This document shows, piece by piece, positions 42,614-55,001 of a stretch of DNA of 64,000 nucleotides (position 1 is its first letter; every line of letters begins with the position of its first letter). Origin of the DNA: Selaginella moellendorffii (Eukaryota; Streptophyta; Lycopodiopsida; Selaginellales; Selaginellaceae); the NCBI RefSeq assembly GCF_000143415.4, contig NW_003314299.1, positions 1,223,502 through 1,287,501 of the forward strand. The letters run 5' to 3'. Below the pieces are notes generated by a model. The model worked only from the letters and a program-made list of their open reading frames with translations. It was not told the DNA's origin and ran no database searches. The position numbers were made by a program, and so were the translations under genes.

Positions 42614-43952
42614 GGTCCAAATCCAAACCAATGTGCTGCAGTTAAATGCATGTCAAGAGAGAGGCAGCAGCATCACCCAGGAATTCTTCTTTCGGGAGCC
42701 CAGGCCCATAGTTCTTCCTTAACTTCTTACGTAAAGAACGAAAGAGAGAAAATAAAATAAAATAAAGGAGCGAGAGAGACAAAAAGAAAGAGATGGGAAA
42801 AACAATCGAAAGAAAGAAATATGCCAGGAAAAAAATTCAAGCAATCTCAAAGTAACCTTCAATCGATCGATCGCCCGCGCTCGTCGCCCAGGGCGCACAG
42901 CGAGAGAGAAATCCCTGGAGCAGCAGCAATGAGAAAACGCGGGGATGGAAAAACCCTAACCGCAAAATTCGCCGCAGGGAGGAGATTCTAGCGACGCAAT
43001 GCGGCAGCGCCGGCGATCCGATCGATCCAGCTCGAGCTCGGCGCTGGAAACTCACACTGGCGCGCGGCGCTGGCGGCGACGATCATCCTCCAAATCCCCC
43101 GGACGGGAAGAAAATACCACCGAAGAATATTCTCGGACAATGTCGGGACTCGCCACGTGGACGAGAACCCCAGATATAGTCTCCTTTAGGGTTTCGCAAT
43201 AACGAGAAATAGTGCCACGTGGGTGAAATGTGTACGTCCGTTGCGCAGATGCTATTTTGCCCGCGTGGCGGGGGTCATAACTCAAATTTCATCTCTCTTC
43301 TTCAATTTGACCTCTCCCTCGGTATTGACTACAGTAAGAATGCGGCAACACAAAACGCCATAGCCAAACCATCACAGGCAACAAACCCTTGTTTCTTCCT
43401 CTTTCTTTCGCGTTTCCTAGGAGGACGGCGGCGGCGCGGCGAGCTCGGGGAGCTCGAGCAGGCATCAAATCGATTGGCACTCGTCGGCAGGAGCTCTCGC
43501 GGCAGCAACGGCGGCGCCGCCGCCTTAACGGCGCCGCTGCATTCATCGGCTCTCCAATCCGGCCGGCGCTCCCGGCTCTGGATCGCGGCATTAGGTGCGG
43601 CGGCGAGGCGTCACAGATGGTACGCTTGGAGCTAGGGTGAGATTTTTGCCGCTTTCGCCATTGCTCGCGGCAGGACGGGGCATGCGGTAGAGCGCGTCAT
43701 TGCACCGGCCGGTGCGGTGGGTTCTTTTCCAGAAGGTGAGCTATTCTCCTTTCTTCTTGCTTTTCTCGTTGATTGCGCTATGGCGCACTTTTGGGGGTTT
43801 TGGAGAATCGATTGCATTTGCGGCATTCATTGTGTGAGTTTTTTGTGAGATCGTGATGCAAGGTTGGAGTCCTTTGCTTGCTTGTTGCATTCCATTTTTG
43901 CTGTTGTTGCTGTTCTAAATCCTGTTTTTTTTTCTCTTTTGTTCTTGTAGGT
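42614..43952. promoter_or_regulatory. Divergent promoter region and 5' UTR intron of the DRB gene
   Basis: Telo-boxes (AAACCCTAACC near 42952 and TTAGGGTTTCGC near 43187) and two G-box cores GCCACGTGG (43152-43160 and 43214-43222) lie between the hnRNP gene (-) and the DRB gene (+). The DRB leader appears to be split: a donor AAG/GTGAGC near 43736 and an acceptor TTGTAG ending at 43950, two bases before the ATG. No coding sequence is seen. Confidence 0.55.
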
Positions 43953-45382
43953 ATGTTTAAGAATCAGCTCCAAGAGCTTGCTCAGAGGAGCTGCTTCAAT
44001 CTTCCTGCGTATTCGTGTATAAGAGAGGGCCCCGACCATGCCCCTCGATTTAAGGCCACTGTGAATTTCAACGGGGAGGTTTTTGAGAGCCCAACATACT
44101 TCAGCACACTGCGGCATGCCGAGCATGCTGCTGCTGAGGTTGCTCTCAATACTCTATCTCGGCGAGGGCCTCCACAATCGTTGGCTGCGAGGATTCTGGT
44201 AAAAGAATGATTTTGTCTGTGTTGTGAGATCTTAATACTATTTGTGCTTTTGTTTTTTAGGATGAGACTGGAGTATACAAGAATCTCCTGCAAGAGACTG
44301 CCCAGAGGGCTGGTGTTCCATTGCCTATTTACACCACGGTGCGCTCGGGGCCCGGGCACTTGCCGGTTTTTACTTGCACAGTGGGGGTAGGGGGTATGAT
44401 TTTTACTGGAGAAGCTGCGAAAACGAAAAAGCAAGCAGAGAAGAACGCGGCCATGACCGCATGGAGCTCTCTCAAACAATGTAAGTTCTTTGATGTCGAG
44501 AACGCGTGTTTGATGATTGAGAGTTTGTTTTTCACAGACGCGAAGCAAGGTGGAACGTCAGCAACTTTATTGGAGTCGGAAGTGACCGAAGAACAGGAGC
44601 AGAATTTTGTAGCGCGTGCATTAGCTAGAGCTCACGGCAAAGACGAGAGGAGCGTGCTGCTCGCCCAGCAGTCGACGCCATCGAGGACGAGATTGCTACC
44701 GGGAGGTGGTCACAGCGGGCAGTATCATCCCGGGAGTTGGCTCCTCGACGCCAACTCGGAGACGTCCCAGTCTCACAGGTTTATGCACAGCTCTCAACAC
44801 CACAGCAACGGCATGGTTCTTGGGAATGGTCACTCGTACCGCTCCTTACCGCGACGAATGCCACCAGGGGCAGGGACTTCTCGTGACGTTCCTGGCATCG
44901 TTCCCAGCCGGAGCATGGCAGGAAACATGCCAAGGGTGATCCCAACGCAGCTGCGAAGCATTCCTACGGTCATTCGCAGGGACAGACATGACATAAGTGT
45001 GCCTCTGGAAGAGCACCAGAGGGACGAGGACGAATGGCTTAGAGGTGGCAGCAGCGAAAGCAAACAGGATGATCGCAGGGAGCTTAGAGACTCGGAGGCG
45101 AGCAGCTCCAGCTTCAGCTCAATGTGGTCGAATCCATCGTCGTCTCACTCTCGTTCGCCGTGGTGGGGGATGTCTTCTCCGGCTTCTTCAGGATTCGACG
45201 GCATGCCGGGGCCGCCTTACCGTGCCGGCTATGGAATGGCTCAGCCTGTGAGGATTCGCTCGGTGGTGGCTGTGAGTGCCGCGCCGCCTCCTCGGCGTCC
45301 CGAGCCGCGAGTCGAGAACGAGAGTGATTCCAACGATGGTGAAGCGGCTACTCGTCAAGTGCTGAGCCAGCTGAGTTTGTGA
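43953..45382 (+). CDS. Double-stranded RNA-binding protein (DRB family)
   Basis: Three coding exons (43953-44198, 44261-44480, 44538-45382) encode 436 residues. Two N-terminal dsRBDs are evident: residues 1 to about 72 (NQLQELAQRSCFNLPAYSCI through HAEHAAAEVALNTL) and about 84-152 (YKNLLQETAQRAGVPLPIYT through KKQAEKNAAMTAWSSL). The remainder is Arg/Ser/Pro-rich and disordered. Two tandem dsRBDs at the N-terminus match plant DRB2/3/5-type proteins, partners of Dicer-like enzymes in small-RNA pathways. Which DRB class cannot be decided without alignment. Confidence 0.92.
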
Positions 45383-45764
45383 GATGGACAAAGGCAACGA
45401 AGATGGCGATCGATCGATCAATGCGACGAAGACGAAGGAGACCAAAGAAGCAGTGGAAGAGGAGGAAGAACAGAGGAACTCTGGGATTGAGGAAGAGGAT
45501 CAAAGAGGCTGGAAGGACGAACGAAGCTATATCTTAAACGAGGACGACTTGGATGGAGAATGAGGTTGGTGTTTTTGTCTTCTTTTTTTCTCTTTTTTTT
45601 TTCCTTGATTTGCATTCATTATATAAATTATGGGAAAATTTTCAAAGGCCTTGCGCTAGGGCAATTAAAAACGTTTCTAGGGTTTTTGGAAGCGCTCTCG
45701 CTCACGACGATCGCCGGTGTCTCGCGGCTCGCTCCCTGCGCTGCGCTGCGCTGCCAATCGCGCC
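45383..45764. other. Intergenic region DRB to U1-C
   Basis: DRB 3' end and U1-C promoter; it has a telo-box-like CTAGGGTTTTT near 45678. No coding sequence is seen. Confidence 0.5.
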
Positions 45765-47116
45765 ATGCCTAGGTAAGATCGGCGCCTGTTCTTTCCAGTT
45801 CCGAGATGGATTCGATCGATTTGCTCCGTGTGATAGATACTACTGCGATTACTGTGATACTTATCTCACGCACGACTCGGTAAGGCTGGAGAGCTTGTTC
45901 TTCTTTCTTGCTGACCTACATTTTGTGTGCAGCCGTCGGTGAGGAAGCAACACAATGCGGGGTACAAACACAAGGTAAGGATTATCAAAATTTGTAGAGG
46001 AATGACGTCCTTTCTATCTTTCAGTGCTTATAGTGTTTTTTAGTTCCACTCCTTTCTAGGATTTAAATGCTTTTTTTTCTATCTTTTGTTTGCTTTTTTT
46101 TCTATCTTGCGTTCACTCAATTCTTATAATGTTTTAGTTCCACTCCTTTCTAGTTTTCGTTTTCTTCATTCTGTGATCTTTTTAGTTCTGGCTCCGTTTT
46201 TGTGATGAATTTTGATGTTCGATTTCATTTTAGTGTGTTCTTGTTCATGTTCGGTTTCGTGGTAGTGTGTTCTTGCGTTTTCGTTTCAGTTTTTTATTGC
46301 TTTCTGCTAGTTTTTATAGTTCTCAAGCTTGACGTTTTTTTTTATCTTGTCTTTCCAGGCGAACGTCAGAGCTTACTACCAACAGTTCGAGGAGCAACAG
46401 ACCCAAAGCATCATCGACCAGAAAGTCAAGGAGCACCAACACATGGCCGCCTTCCAGGGATTCAAGCAGATGGTGCCAGTGCTCTCACGGCCAGGCATGG
46501 GACTGCCGGGCTCGTCTCCGGCACCAATGATACAACCAATGCGTCCGCCAGTGATGCATCCTGGTGCACCAGGTGGAGGTGAGCAAAAACTTCTCCATTC
46601 ATTCCAATTCCCCTTTTCTCTTGTCTCGTCTTTGTTTGTTTCTTCACAGCCAGAGTCTGCAAGTCCTTACAGTCCCTCTAGTCTTTTCTGCGGAAGCATT
46701 TGACTGACATGCAAGCGTTTTTTTCTTTTTCTTTGTGCCTTTTTTTCGCAGGCTATCCTCCTGGCCCCGGTGGATTCCGGCCCCCAGTAGCACCAGTTCC
46801 TGGCAACACGCAACCAAACGGCGTTTACAGACCTCAAATGACACCACCGGGTGCTCCAGGTCGACCACCACCCGGTTCCACAGCTCCAAACGGTATGCCT
46901 TCTTCCGGTGGTGGCTACTCCCAGCAGCCAGTGGTACCTGGTCAATCCGGCGGCGGCGGCGGCGGTGGTGGTGGTGGTGGTGGCGGCTATGGTGGCTACG
47001 GTGGTTATTCACAGCCACCACCGGGTCCCGGCTATGGTTCGCAGCCTCCTCCTCCTCGACCAGGTATGTCCTCTGGCTATGGTTACTCTCAACCTCCTCC
47101 AGGCAGCGGAGATTGA
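45765..47116 (+). CDS. U1 small nuclear ribonucleoprotein C (U1-C)
   Basis: Five exons (45765-45772, 45837-45879, 45933-45974, 46359-46578, 46752-47116) encode 225 residues. The first coding exon has just 8 bases (MP and part of R). The N-terminal matrin-type C2H2 zinc finger reads [20 protein letters not shown] then HNAGYKHK, followed by the conserved helix NVRAYYQQFEEQQTQ. The C-terminal half is Pro/Gly-rich with a 13-residue Gly run. U1-C stabilises the contact of U1 snRNP with the 5' splice site. Length is normal for plants. Confidence 0.96.
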
Positions 47117-48556
47117 CAAACCAAGTTCCGCGATCTCGATCTCTCCGAGGGAAGTTCTCTTTTTCCTTGTTCTCAGCTCTACTTTTCGTCCCTTAAATGC
47201 GTTTTCTATGGCTTTAATACTATTGTGGTGGTGGGATTTAGCAGCAGCTAGATCGAACATGGCATGAATTTGTGGGACGAGAGCCGTGAATCAAAACGTG
47301 TTGTTCTTCCTCTATTTTTTTTCGCTCGCCGTTTGTTTTGGTTCTTCCAAGCCAGGGACGAAGGAAAGGACAGATTACTTGGGCGCGAGAGGCATCTGTA
47401 CGTGTGGCAACTAGCTATGTGCTCAAAACGCGTATGGAGGCGATAGAGTGGTGTGTGCAATTCGCAAAACACGAGCACTTTTCGTCCGGTTAAAGATCGC
47501 GCCGCCCGCGTTGTCCACGTGTCCTACGGACAGAATATTTATAAGAAGATTCCTGGAGATGCATCATGGGGTTAAATGTCATGGCCATCATGTTTTTATT
47601 TTATGACCCATTCGATGGAGTCATACTTTAATCTGAAATCATTGTCTTTCAAAAGTCTTCAGTTCTCAACAACGCACAAAAACACTTGCATTTTTTTTTC
47701 CATCATCAGTCTCATGTTTCAAGAGGGTGCATGACATAATCTGAGGTGTTATCATTGAAAACTATAATTTACTTCCAGATCTTAAATCATATCCCAGAAA
47801 CAAATATAAAATCGTAATCTATTATCACTACTCCACCATGAAAAGTAAGTCACTAAAGGCTGACCTGAATCAGAAGATGAATGAACAGCATGACATGACA
47901 TGTCATGAACTCATACTATGGCCATTGTATGTATATAAAAAGTACATAAGTTAATCAATCAATAGAAGTACGACACGTGGACTACGTGCGGACGTGCGCG
48001 GCGGGGGCAGTGTCCCAAAGAGAGCGAGGTAGCTTTGTTTCTTCCTGGGCATTACTTTATCATTTTTGCTTTACCTCCGCGTGGTAAAAAGCGGTGAAAG
48101 GGTTAAACCGTTCTCCCACTGCTTTGCATTTTTGTGTGTGTGGGGAGTAGTGTGTCCTTGTAACACAGTAGCGCCTCTCCCCGGCTAGGGTTTAGTGAAG
48201 CGCGCTGCCAAGAGGAAGAAGCGGAGGAGTAAGCAAGGGCGCGGCGCTAGCTCGCCACTCCATCTCGCGAATCTATCTATCCGCGCGACGAATGGTGTGC
48301 CGAAATCCGGTAGGGTGGGAGCAGCAGCAGTGATTCTCGCATCGGCGCCCTGGCTGGGAGATTTCGGGCGGCGGATGGGAATTCCGTGGCGCTGAATCCA
48401 TTGGATCGGCCACGGATCAGGTGGATCGGCAGGACAAGACTTGTTCTAGAGCCGCGGCAGTGGCGGCAATTTCTTGCTCTTGGTCCGATCTGCCAGAGCT
48501 GACGGGGTTTCCAATGCGTTGCTGAGAGTGGTACGGAAGGCCGTAGTTCGGAGAAA
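47117..48556. other. Intergenic region U1-C to PBL kinase
   Basis: About 1.4 kb without recognised coding sequence. It is AT-rich at 47530-47960 and turns GC-rich from about 47990. A CTAGGGTTTAG telo-box-like element near 48185 and the following GC-rich DNA probably form the promoter and leader of the kinase gene. Confidence 0.5.
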
Positions 48557-50459
48557 ATGGGATGTATATTTTGCTTTGGAGGAGGCAAGCAGCAAGAGAG
48601 CCGGGTTGGAAGCAAGCCTGGAGCTCGGACGGCTCAACAGGCACCTGGGATCGTGGAGAAGGAGAAGTCTCTGGCAAAAATTCCCTCCGGTAAGATCGCT
48701 GGATGCCTAATTTTTGTTCAAGTTTTGGATGCCAGATCTCATGTCTACGTTTCTGGCTTTTCTTCCGTTTTTTTGCTACTATAGATAAGGTGAAGCCGGC
48801 AGCTTCTTTGGATCGCAAGAAGGAAAATGCACCTGGAGATTCCACTCCAGCCATTGCTGCTCAGACTTTCACGTTTCGAGAGCTTGCAGCAGCCACGAAG
48901 AACTTCAAGGCCGAGTGTCTCTTAGGTGAGGGTGGTTTTGGGCGAGTGTACAAAGGACGACTGGAGAATTCGGGACAGGTTTGTGGATTGGTTTTGTAGA
49001 GCGGTTTTCTTATACGTTTGTTGTTGTGAATTCAGGTAGTCGCTGTGAAGCAGCTGGATAGAAACGGATTGCAAGGCAATCGAGAGTTTTTGGTCGAGGT
49101 TTTAATGCTGAGTTTGCTTCACCATCCAAACTTGGTCAACCTCATTGGATACTGTGCAGACGGTGATCAGAGATTGCTAGTTTACGAGTTTATGCCGCTC
49201 GGGTGTTTGGAGGATCACTTGCATGGTACGATACTTTCTCTTCGTCTTGACGGGCTTACCTTCCTCTTGCTTTTGCTAGATATTCCCCCGGAGAAAGCCC
49301 CGCTCGACTGGAACACGCGCATGAAGATCGCGGCTGGTGCTGCGATGGGTCTAGAATATCTGCACGACAAGGCCAATCCGCCGGTGATTTACAGGGACTT
49401 CAAGTCATCCAACATTCTTCTTGACAACAATTTCCACCCAAAGCTCTCCGACTTCGGGCTTGCAAAGCTCGGCCCTGTCGGTGACAAGACGCACGTCTCA
49501 ACGAGAGTTATGGGGACTTACGGCTATTGTGCACCAGAGTATGCGATGACGGGACAGTTGACATTAAAGTCGGACGTATACAGTTTTGGAGTCGTGCTAC
49601 TAGAGCTTATAACAGGTAGAAAGGCGATCGACAACTCAAGACCAGCTGGAGAGCACAATCTTGTGGCCTGGGTACGCAGCTTTGCTACTTTTAGTACTGA
49701 CGATGTGGCAAAGCTTGTTCTGACCGTTGTTTTGTTTTCATCCAGGCAAGGCCCCTGTTCAAAGACCGGAGAAAGTTCCCGTCTATGTCGGATCCGCTGT
49801 TGCAAGGCAGATATCCAATGCGCGGCCTGTATCAGGCTCTGGCAGTCGCTGCGATGTGCCTCCAGGAGCAAGCGGCCACGAGACCACTGATCGCCGACGT
49901 AGTCACCGCTCTAAACTATCTCGCCAGCCAGACATACGACCCCGGCGTTCATCCTCTCTCTAACAGCAGGCTGACGCCACCCTCGTCTAGAGAGAAGCGG
50001 GAGAAGGACAAAGAGAAAGAGAGGAAGCTGTCACTCGCAACTCCTGCTGCTGCTGCTGCTGCTGCTGGTGATGATCGCGGCAAGAACAATGGCGTGCATT
50101 CTCCGAGCGTCACAGCCAAATCGTCCGCAAAGTCATCTCCAAACGTCCGTGTGAAAGACGAGGACAGTCCCAGGAACTTACTGGAGGAAGCCAAGCTGCA
50201 CGATAGCAGCAAGCAGCGAGAGGCGGACGACTGGGAGATGTACGACAGGAACTCGATGAGCCCCAGCCGCACCAACAAGATCTTCAAGGAAGGATTCAAG
50301 ATCTTGGATCACGACCGGGAGAGAGCGGTGGCGGAAGCAAGGATCTGGGGGGAGAGCTACAGGGAAAGGAAGCGAGGCAACACACAGGGTGGTGGTGGCG
50401 GCGGCGGCGGCAGTGGTGGTGGCAGTGGTGGTGGTGGTGGTGGTGGCACCGATTGCTAG
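48557..50459 (+). CDS. PBS1-like receptor-like cytoplasmic kinase (RLCK VII)
   Basis: Five exons (48557-48689, 48785-48978, 49036-49225, 49280-49671, 49746-50459) encode 540 residues. The N-terminus MGCIFCF carries signals for N-myristoylation (Gly2) and palmitoylation (Cys3, Cys6), so plasma-membrane anchoring is expected. The kinase domain is complete: [40 protein letters not shown], and [20 protein letters not shown] in the activation segment. The C-terminus has KEKERK and poly-Ala runs, and ends with a Gly-rich stretch. PBL kinases relay signals from pattern-recognition and developmental receptors. The acidic C-terminal extension of about 170 residues is as in PBL27-type members. Confidence 0.95.
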
Positions 50460-50589
50460 AGCGAGAAGAGCAGAACGAGCGAATTTTGTCCTCTGAGCTG
50501 ATGCCTCACGAGCAGGCCAGGTTTTAAAATTTACATTTCTCTCCCTCTCGCTGTTACAGTGATCTTTTCTTTTTTGTTCTTGTTGTATA

Positions 50590-50695
50590 GCTTCCAGAGC
50601 TCTTCTAAGTTCTCCGAGCGGCTATAGCTTCCAGAGCTCTTCCAAGTCCTCCGAGCGGCTATAGCTTCCAGAGCTCTTCCAAGTTCTCGGCTACT
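50590..50695. repeat. Three 37-base tandem repeats
   Basis: AGCTTCCAGAGCTCTTC followed by an AGTTCTCCGAGCGGCTAT-type half recurs at 50590, 50627 and 50664 with few changes. The repeat lies between the convergent 3' ends of the kinase and SWC2 genes, ending at the SWC2 stop codon. Confidence 0.9.
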
Positions 50696-50696
50696 T

Positions 50697-52635
50697 TCAG
50701 TGGTGCCAGGGAAAGCCGGACGTGAACTGGGCCTCGAGCTTCTCGTTGGTCTCGTACAGGATGCTGTCCTCGATCTTATAGTCGGGCTTGAGATCGTCCA
50801 GTCCCTCGAGCATGAAGTCGGCCTCGTCGATCACTTGGTGGAAGTCGATGGGTGGCGGCGGGGGTTGCAGAACCGGGACCACGATTCGAGGCTGGTGATT
50901 GAGAGCTTGCGGCGATGACGATGACACGATGCTGCCACTGGGGGATTTCTTAAACTTGAGCTTGACGACGCCCGCGCGGCTACTAGGAGCTCTCTCCGTC
51001 TCGACTTTCGTCCGCTTCCTCTGGTGGATTTCTTCCAAGCTGTCTCTCCGCGTGGACGAGGATTTGTCGCCGCTTCTCGAGAACCTGGAACGAGGAAAAA
51101 GAAAAAGAAAAAAAGCATGAGTTTCTTTCTCCATGCTCGAAGTCGATCGATCGCTGCTGTGAGAAAAAGTGAGCTTTGTTTTTTACCTCTCGCGGAGTAT
51201 CTTGAACGCTTCCTTCGTGGCATACGGCTGGCCTGTCTTGGGATCTTTGTACCTGCGCAAAGACGCAAAAAACAAAACACCAGATTTTTGTCCCAGTTTT
51301 CGCTTGTCCTTGCAAAGAAGAGAAAAAATGACTCACCTGGCTGGCTGGCCTGTTACAACGCATAAAGCTTTCTCGGGATCTGGCGTAGAAAAAAAGAAAA
51401 GGAAAAAACAAGAGAGAAAGTGAGAATCGAGGGTGAAAACGAGAAAGAATGAGAAAGGAGAGTGATTCGTTTACACGGCTTTGCTTTGGAGTTAATGGCG
51501 CTAGGAAGCGTGCTCACTTTGGTGAACTCCAATATATTGTATCCTGAAAGTGTGAGAGCGTTAAACAAAGACGATCTTTGAAAATGCTCGAGATTGCAGT
51601 ACCGCCTTTGGAAATGAATCTGACTTGAGGACCATTGTACACCGTTTTCTGTATGATTGCCTTCTTCTTAACCTCTTCTTCTCGAGCGAGCATGCGTTCC
51701 AGAGACTGTAAATTGATAACCTCTGCGTTCGTAATGAATGAGTCGAGAAAAAAACATGGAGTGAATGTACCTGTTTGAGCTGCCTCGAGAAGCATGTCTT
51801 CCTGAGACATCTTCTTCTCTTCTTCCCGTTTTCTCTTCACTGGCTGGATAGAACAGCGAAAACGAAAAAAGCAAAAGATCAGGCAAGACGAGAGAAGTCT
51901 TGCATGAAAACTGAAATCGTACCTTGGGTGTGGTTTGCAAAGCTGCTTTGGCGGCTCTCTCAGCTTGCCTCGCCACAACGGACACTCTCGTGGATTTTCT
52001 GATGATCCTCTCGCTTTCTCCATCGCCATCCTCCTGATCACTCGGCCGGGGCGGTGCCTTTTTCTTTGGCTTCGGCTTGTCTGTGCGTGCAACGTTTTTC
52101 AGTAGAAAGCTGACGCTCTTTTTCTTCTTGTCCGCCCCGGGCTTCTTGTAGGGAAACTTTCTCTTCTTTTTGACAACCTCTCTATAAAATGGAAAAGAAA
52201 AGAAAAAAACGCTAAGAACTTTTCTTCGAAAAGAGAAAGAGTGAGAGAGCTTACTTTTCTTCTTTAACTTCGTTTTCGGATTCAGGTCCCTGCAAAAAAC
52301 TCATACCAATATCACACGAAAAATAAAAAGCAAAGAATGCGAACCTCGTCTTGATCAAAGTCACTGTCGAATTCATCAACCTCTTCTGCCTCTTCCTGAT
52401 ATTCCTTATCATTGTTTTCCTGCGAAGAAGCAAAAATTAAACGCTCTAGAGCACAATGTAGCAGTGATCATCACCTCCTTGAACGCTTCCTGGCCCCAAA
52501 ACGAGTTATCCGCCTCAACCTCATCATCCAGCAGCTTCGTGAGCCTAGAAATCCGATAAAAAATCGGGCAAATCTTCCCAAAAACCCCCACCTCTTCCCT
52601 CGCGTCGCCCGCGCCGAGCGCGGCAATTCCTCCAT
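50697..52635 (-). CDS. SWC2: SWR1 complex subunit 2 (YL1/VPS72 homologue)
   Basis: Eleven exons (52592-52635, 52475-52544, 52345-52419, 52255-52289, 51923-52181, 51771-51843, 51603-51722, 51475-51543, 51337-51379, 51187-51252, 50697-51084) total 1242 bases and 413 residues. The N-terminus has SRATRGKR-like RSARATRGKR, then an acidic stretch (EEAEEVDEFDSDFDQDEG) that in YL1 binds H2A.Z-H2B. A Lys-rich middle follows, and the YL1 C-terminal domain reads ALCVVTGQPARYKDPKTGQP then YATKEAFKILRER. SWC2 delivers and deposits histone H2A.Z. An upstream ATG at 52742 was rejected because the family start matches the ATG at 52635. Confidence 0.94.
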
Positions 52636-53327
52636 AGCTCAAAATCCCAACAAGAGCCCTAGATGCAACGCATATTCTCCACCGAAAGTCCACTTACCAG
52701 AATATCCTCCGGACCTTCCGTGCGGCAGACATACGTTAGCATATTCTCCCAAAGCTAATCTTAGCCGCTTGTGATTGGCCACCGCAAGATAAAGACGCCG
52801 CACGCGGCAGGAAAACCGCATCTGCGGCGCCGCACGATCGGACGCACGCCACGAACTGGCGGCAAAAAGCCAACTGTGCGTTTGCTCCACACACATTCTC
52901 CCTCTCTTCTTCTCTCACATACATTCTTGTTTGCCACAGAGCTTTCGGGGAGTATCCCTCTCTTGGCTATGGCGCAGGGTTAGGGTAAGAGGCAGTGTAG
53001 GTCTTCGCGTCTTCGCGTCTTGGCGCCTTTGGCGGCTCTGGTGCTGGCGCTTTCGCGGATTAGCTTCTTCCTCGCGACGCGAATCAGAGGCGCTGGTGAC
53101 CGGCGCTGCGTTTGCGTGTGATTCCAGGTGAGAGCGCCAGATCGATCGCTAGGGTTTGAATCTTCCGAGAGTGACAACAGAGCTCTCGGCAGTTATTAGG
53201 TTCTAGATCGTTTCGCGGAGCTTGGAATATCGTTCTAACGTTTTTGTGTTCTAGGATGCGCCCAAGGCAGCTAGAGTTCTAGCGAGCTCGGCTTTGGGTC
53301 GTTTTTTTTTTTACTTCTTCTTGCGCA
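52636..53327. other. Divergent promoter SWC2 / GATA factor
   Basis: GC-rich shared promoter of the divergent SWC2 and GATA genes. Telo-box-like GGGTTAGGGTAAG lies near 52977 and TAGGGTTTG near 53151. No coding sequence is assigned; part may be a spliced GATA leader (acceptor-like TTCTAG near 53255). Confidence 0.45.
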
Positions 53328-54737
53328 ATGGCTGCTGAGGGGCACATTCACGCTCATCACCAAAATGTGCACAGTATGCACGTCGACGACACGGATGAGG
53401 TGGGAGAAGAGATCGAGGGGGTAAACCATCTCCATCCTCACTCTCATATGCATATGCACGAAGACCACGGGCTCCACGATCACCACCACGACATTGAGAT
53501 CGAGGACCAAGACGACGAGGAGCAAGATGGCGAGGGCCTGGACGAGGCGGAGATGCATTCCGATGGTGGTCACCCCGTAGAGCCTCCGGCGGCTCTCACC
53601 GGACGGTCTCATGCCACGACCCAGCTCACGCTCTCGTACCAAGGAGAAGTTTATGTCTTCGATACAGTTGCTCCAGAGAAGGTACTGTTTTTTGCTGCTC
53701 TTCATTCGTTCTCGTGGTCTCCTGGTGTCATGATCAACTAAAAACTTGATTTTGATCTTCGGTTTTGGCAGGTCCAAGAGGTGTTGCTACTGCTGGGAGG
53801 CCGGGAGATACAGTCGAGCCTCCCTGGAGCGAGCATGCCCGGGCACCACTATGGGAAGGTAATGCCACTGTTCTCGTATGTATATTCGAACCAAGTGTCA
53901 ATATCTCTGGGCTTACAGATCGCTTGGAATGAAAACAGGGCCTTTCGGAACTCCCGTCGCGAATGAACATGCCGCAGAGAATCACGGCGCTCACGAGGTT
54001 CCGGGAGAAGCGGAAGGAGCGCTGCTATGACAAGAAGATCCGCTACACTGTTCGCAAGGAAGTTGCACAGAGGTATTGAGTGTGCGGTGGAACTGTTGTG
54101 CTTTGCCTTTCATCAATTAATACCAATCTCTTCTTGTTTTTTGTGTCTCTTTTCTCGGCAGAATGCATCGGAAGAAGGGTCAGTTCGCGTCCTCCAAGGT
54201 ACTCCAGGAGGAAGCGGCAGCCAAAGCTAATGGAAGCAGTCCTCCAACACCTGGACAACCCACTCCACCGGGTGGTGCTCCTCAACCAGAAATCCTGTAA
54301 GTCATCTGGCCTTTTGCAACTTAGTTTCCTCATCTTTTCCTTTCTTTGTTCTGTCTCTAGATGCACACATTGTGGCACTGGTGAGCGATCGACACCGATG
54401 ATGAGACGAGGCCCCTCTGGACCGAGGACCTTGTGCAATGCCTGCGGATTAATGTGGGCCAATAAGGTAGACACCCGAGTTCTCTCTATAATCCCGGTTT
54501 CGCTCTTAAAAACTCAAAAGCCGTTTCAGGGTGTCTTGAGGGACCTCTCCAAAAACGCACAAGCACCAGGCTCCGTTCTCCAGATTCCCACTCTTACACA
54601 AGTAAGCTCTCGAAAGCTCCTCCAAGGTTTCCATTTTTCTCTTAAGTTTTCCTCTCGAAGTTTCCATTTTTCTCTCTTCTAACTTCTCCTTGTTGTAACA
54701 GAGTGAATCAGAAGGCCACAAACCTGACCCAGCCTGA
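53328..54737 (+). CDS. TIFY-CCT-GATA transcription factor (ZML type)
   Basis: Seven exons (53328-53681, 53772-53858, 53939-54072, 54162-54297, 54361-54465, 54530-54601, 54702-54737) total 924 bases and 307 residues. Three domains appear in order: TIFY/ZIM ([20 protein letters not shown], about 97-130), CCT ([20 protein letters not shown] with [13 protein letters not shown], about 160-200), and a GATA zinc finger (CTHCG then [13 protein letters not shown], about 240-270). This is the ZML class (Arabidopsis GATA24/25/28), active in nuclear gene regulation. The first 60 residues are exceptionally rich in His ([20 protein letters not shown]) and acidic residues. Confidence 0.95.
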
Positions 54738-55001
54738 GATACAAAGCATTGTTCTAAAGCGAGAATAAGAACTCCATACAAAGCAAAGGAACGAGAAGAG
54801 GTGGGTGATTCGCTGTTTGATGCAATATTGTACACGAATGTGTTCATAGAAGCATACTTAAAATTATAGATTCTCCTGTTCTTGCTGTAACTTGTTGCCA
54901 TGAAACCAAATGTACTAACATGGAAAAAGTCAGTTTCCATGGTATCGATTGTAAAAATCCTTGATACAACCTTATTGGAGTTGGAATCGAAGCGATTTGT
55001 T

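Noticed and set aside
52636-52742. Upstream ATG of SWC2 at 52742 with an extra first exon
   Set aside because: The family start with RATRGKR follows directly from the ATG at 52635; the upstream frame adds no conserved residues.
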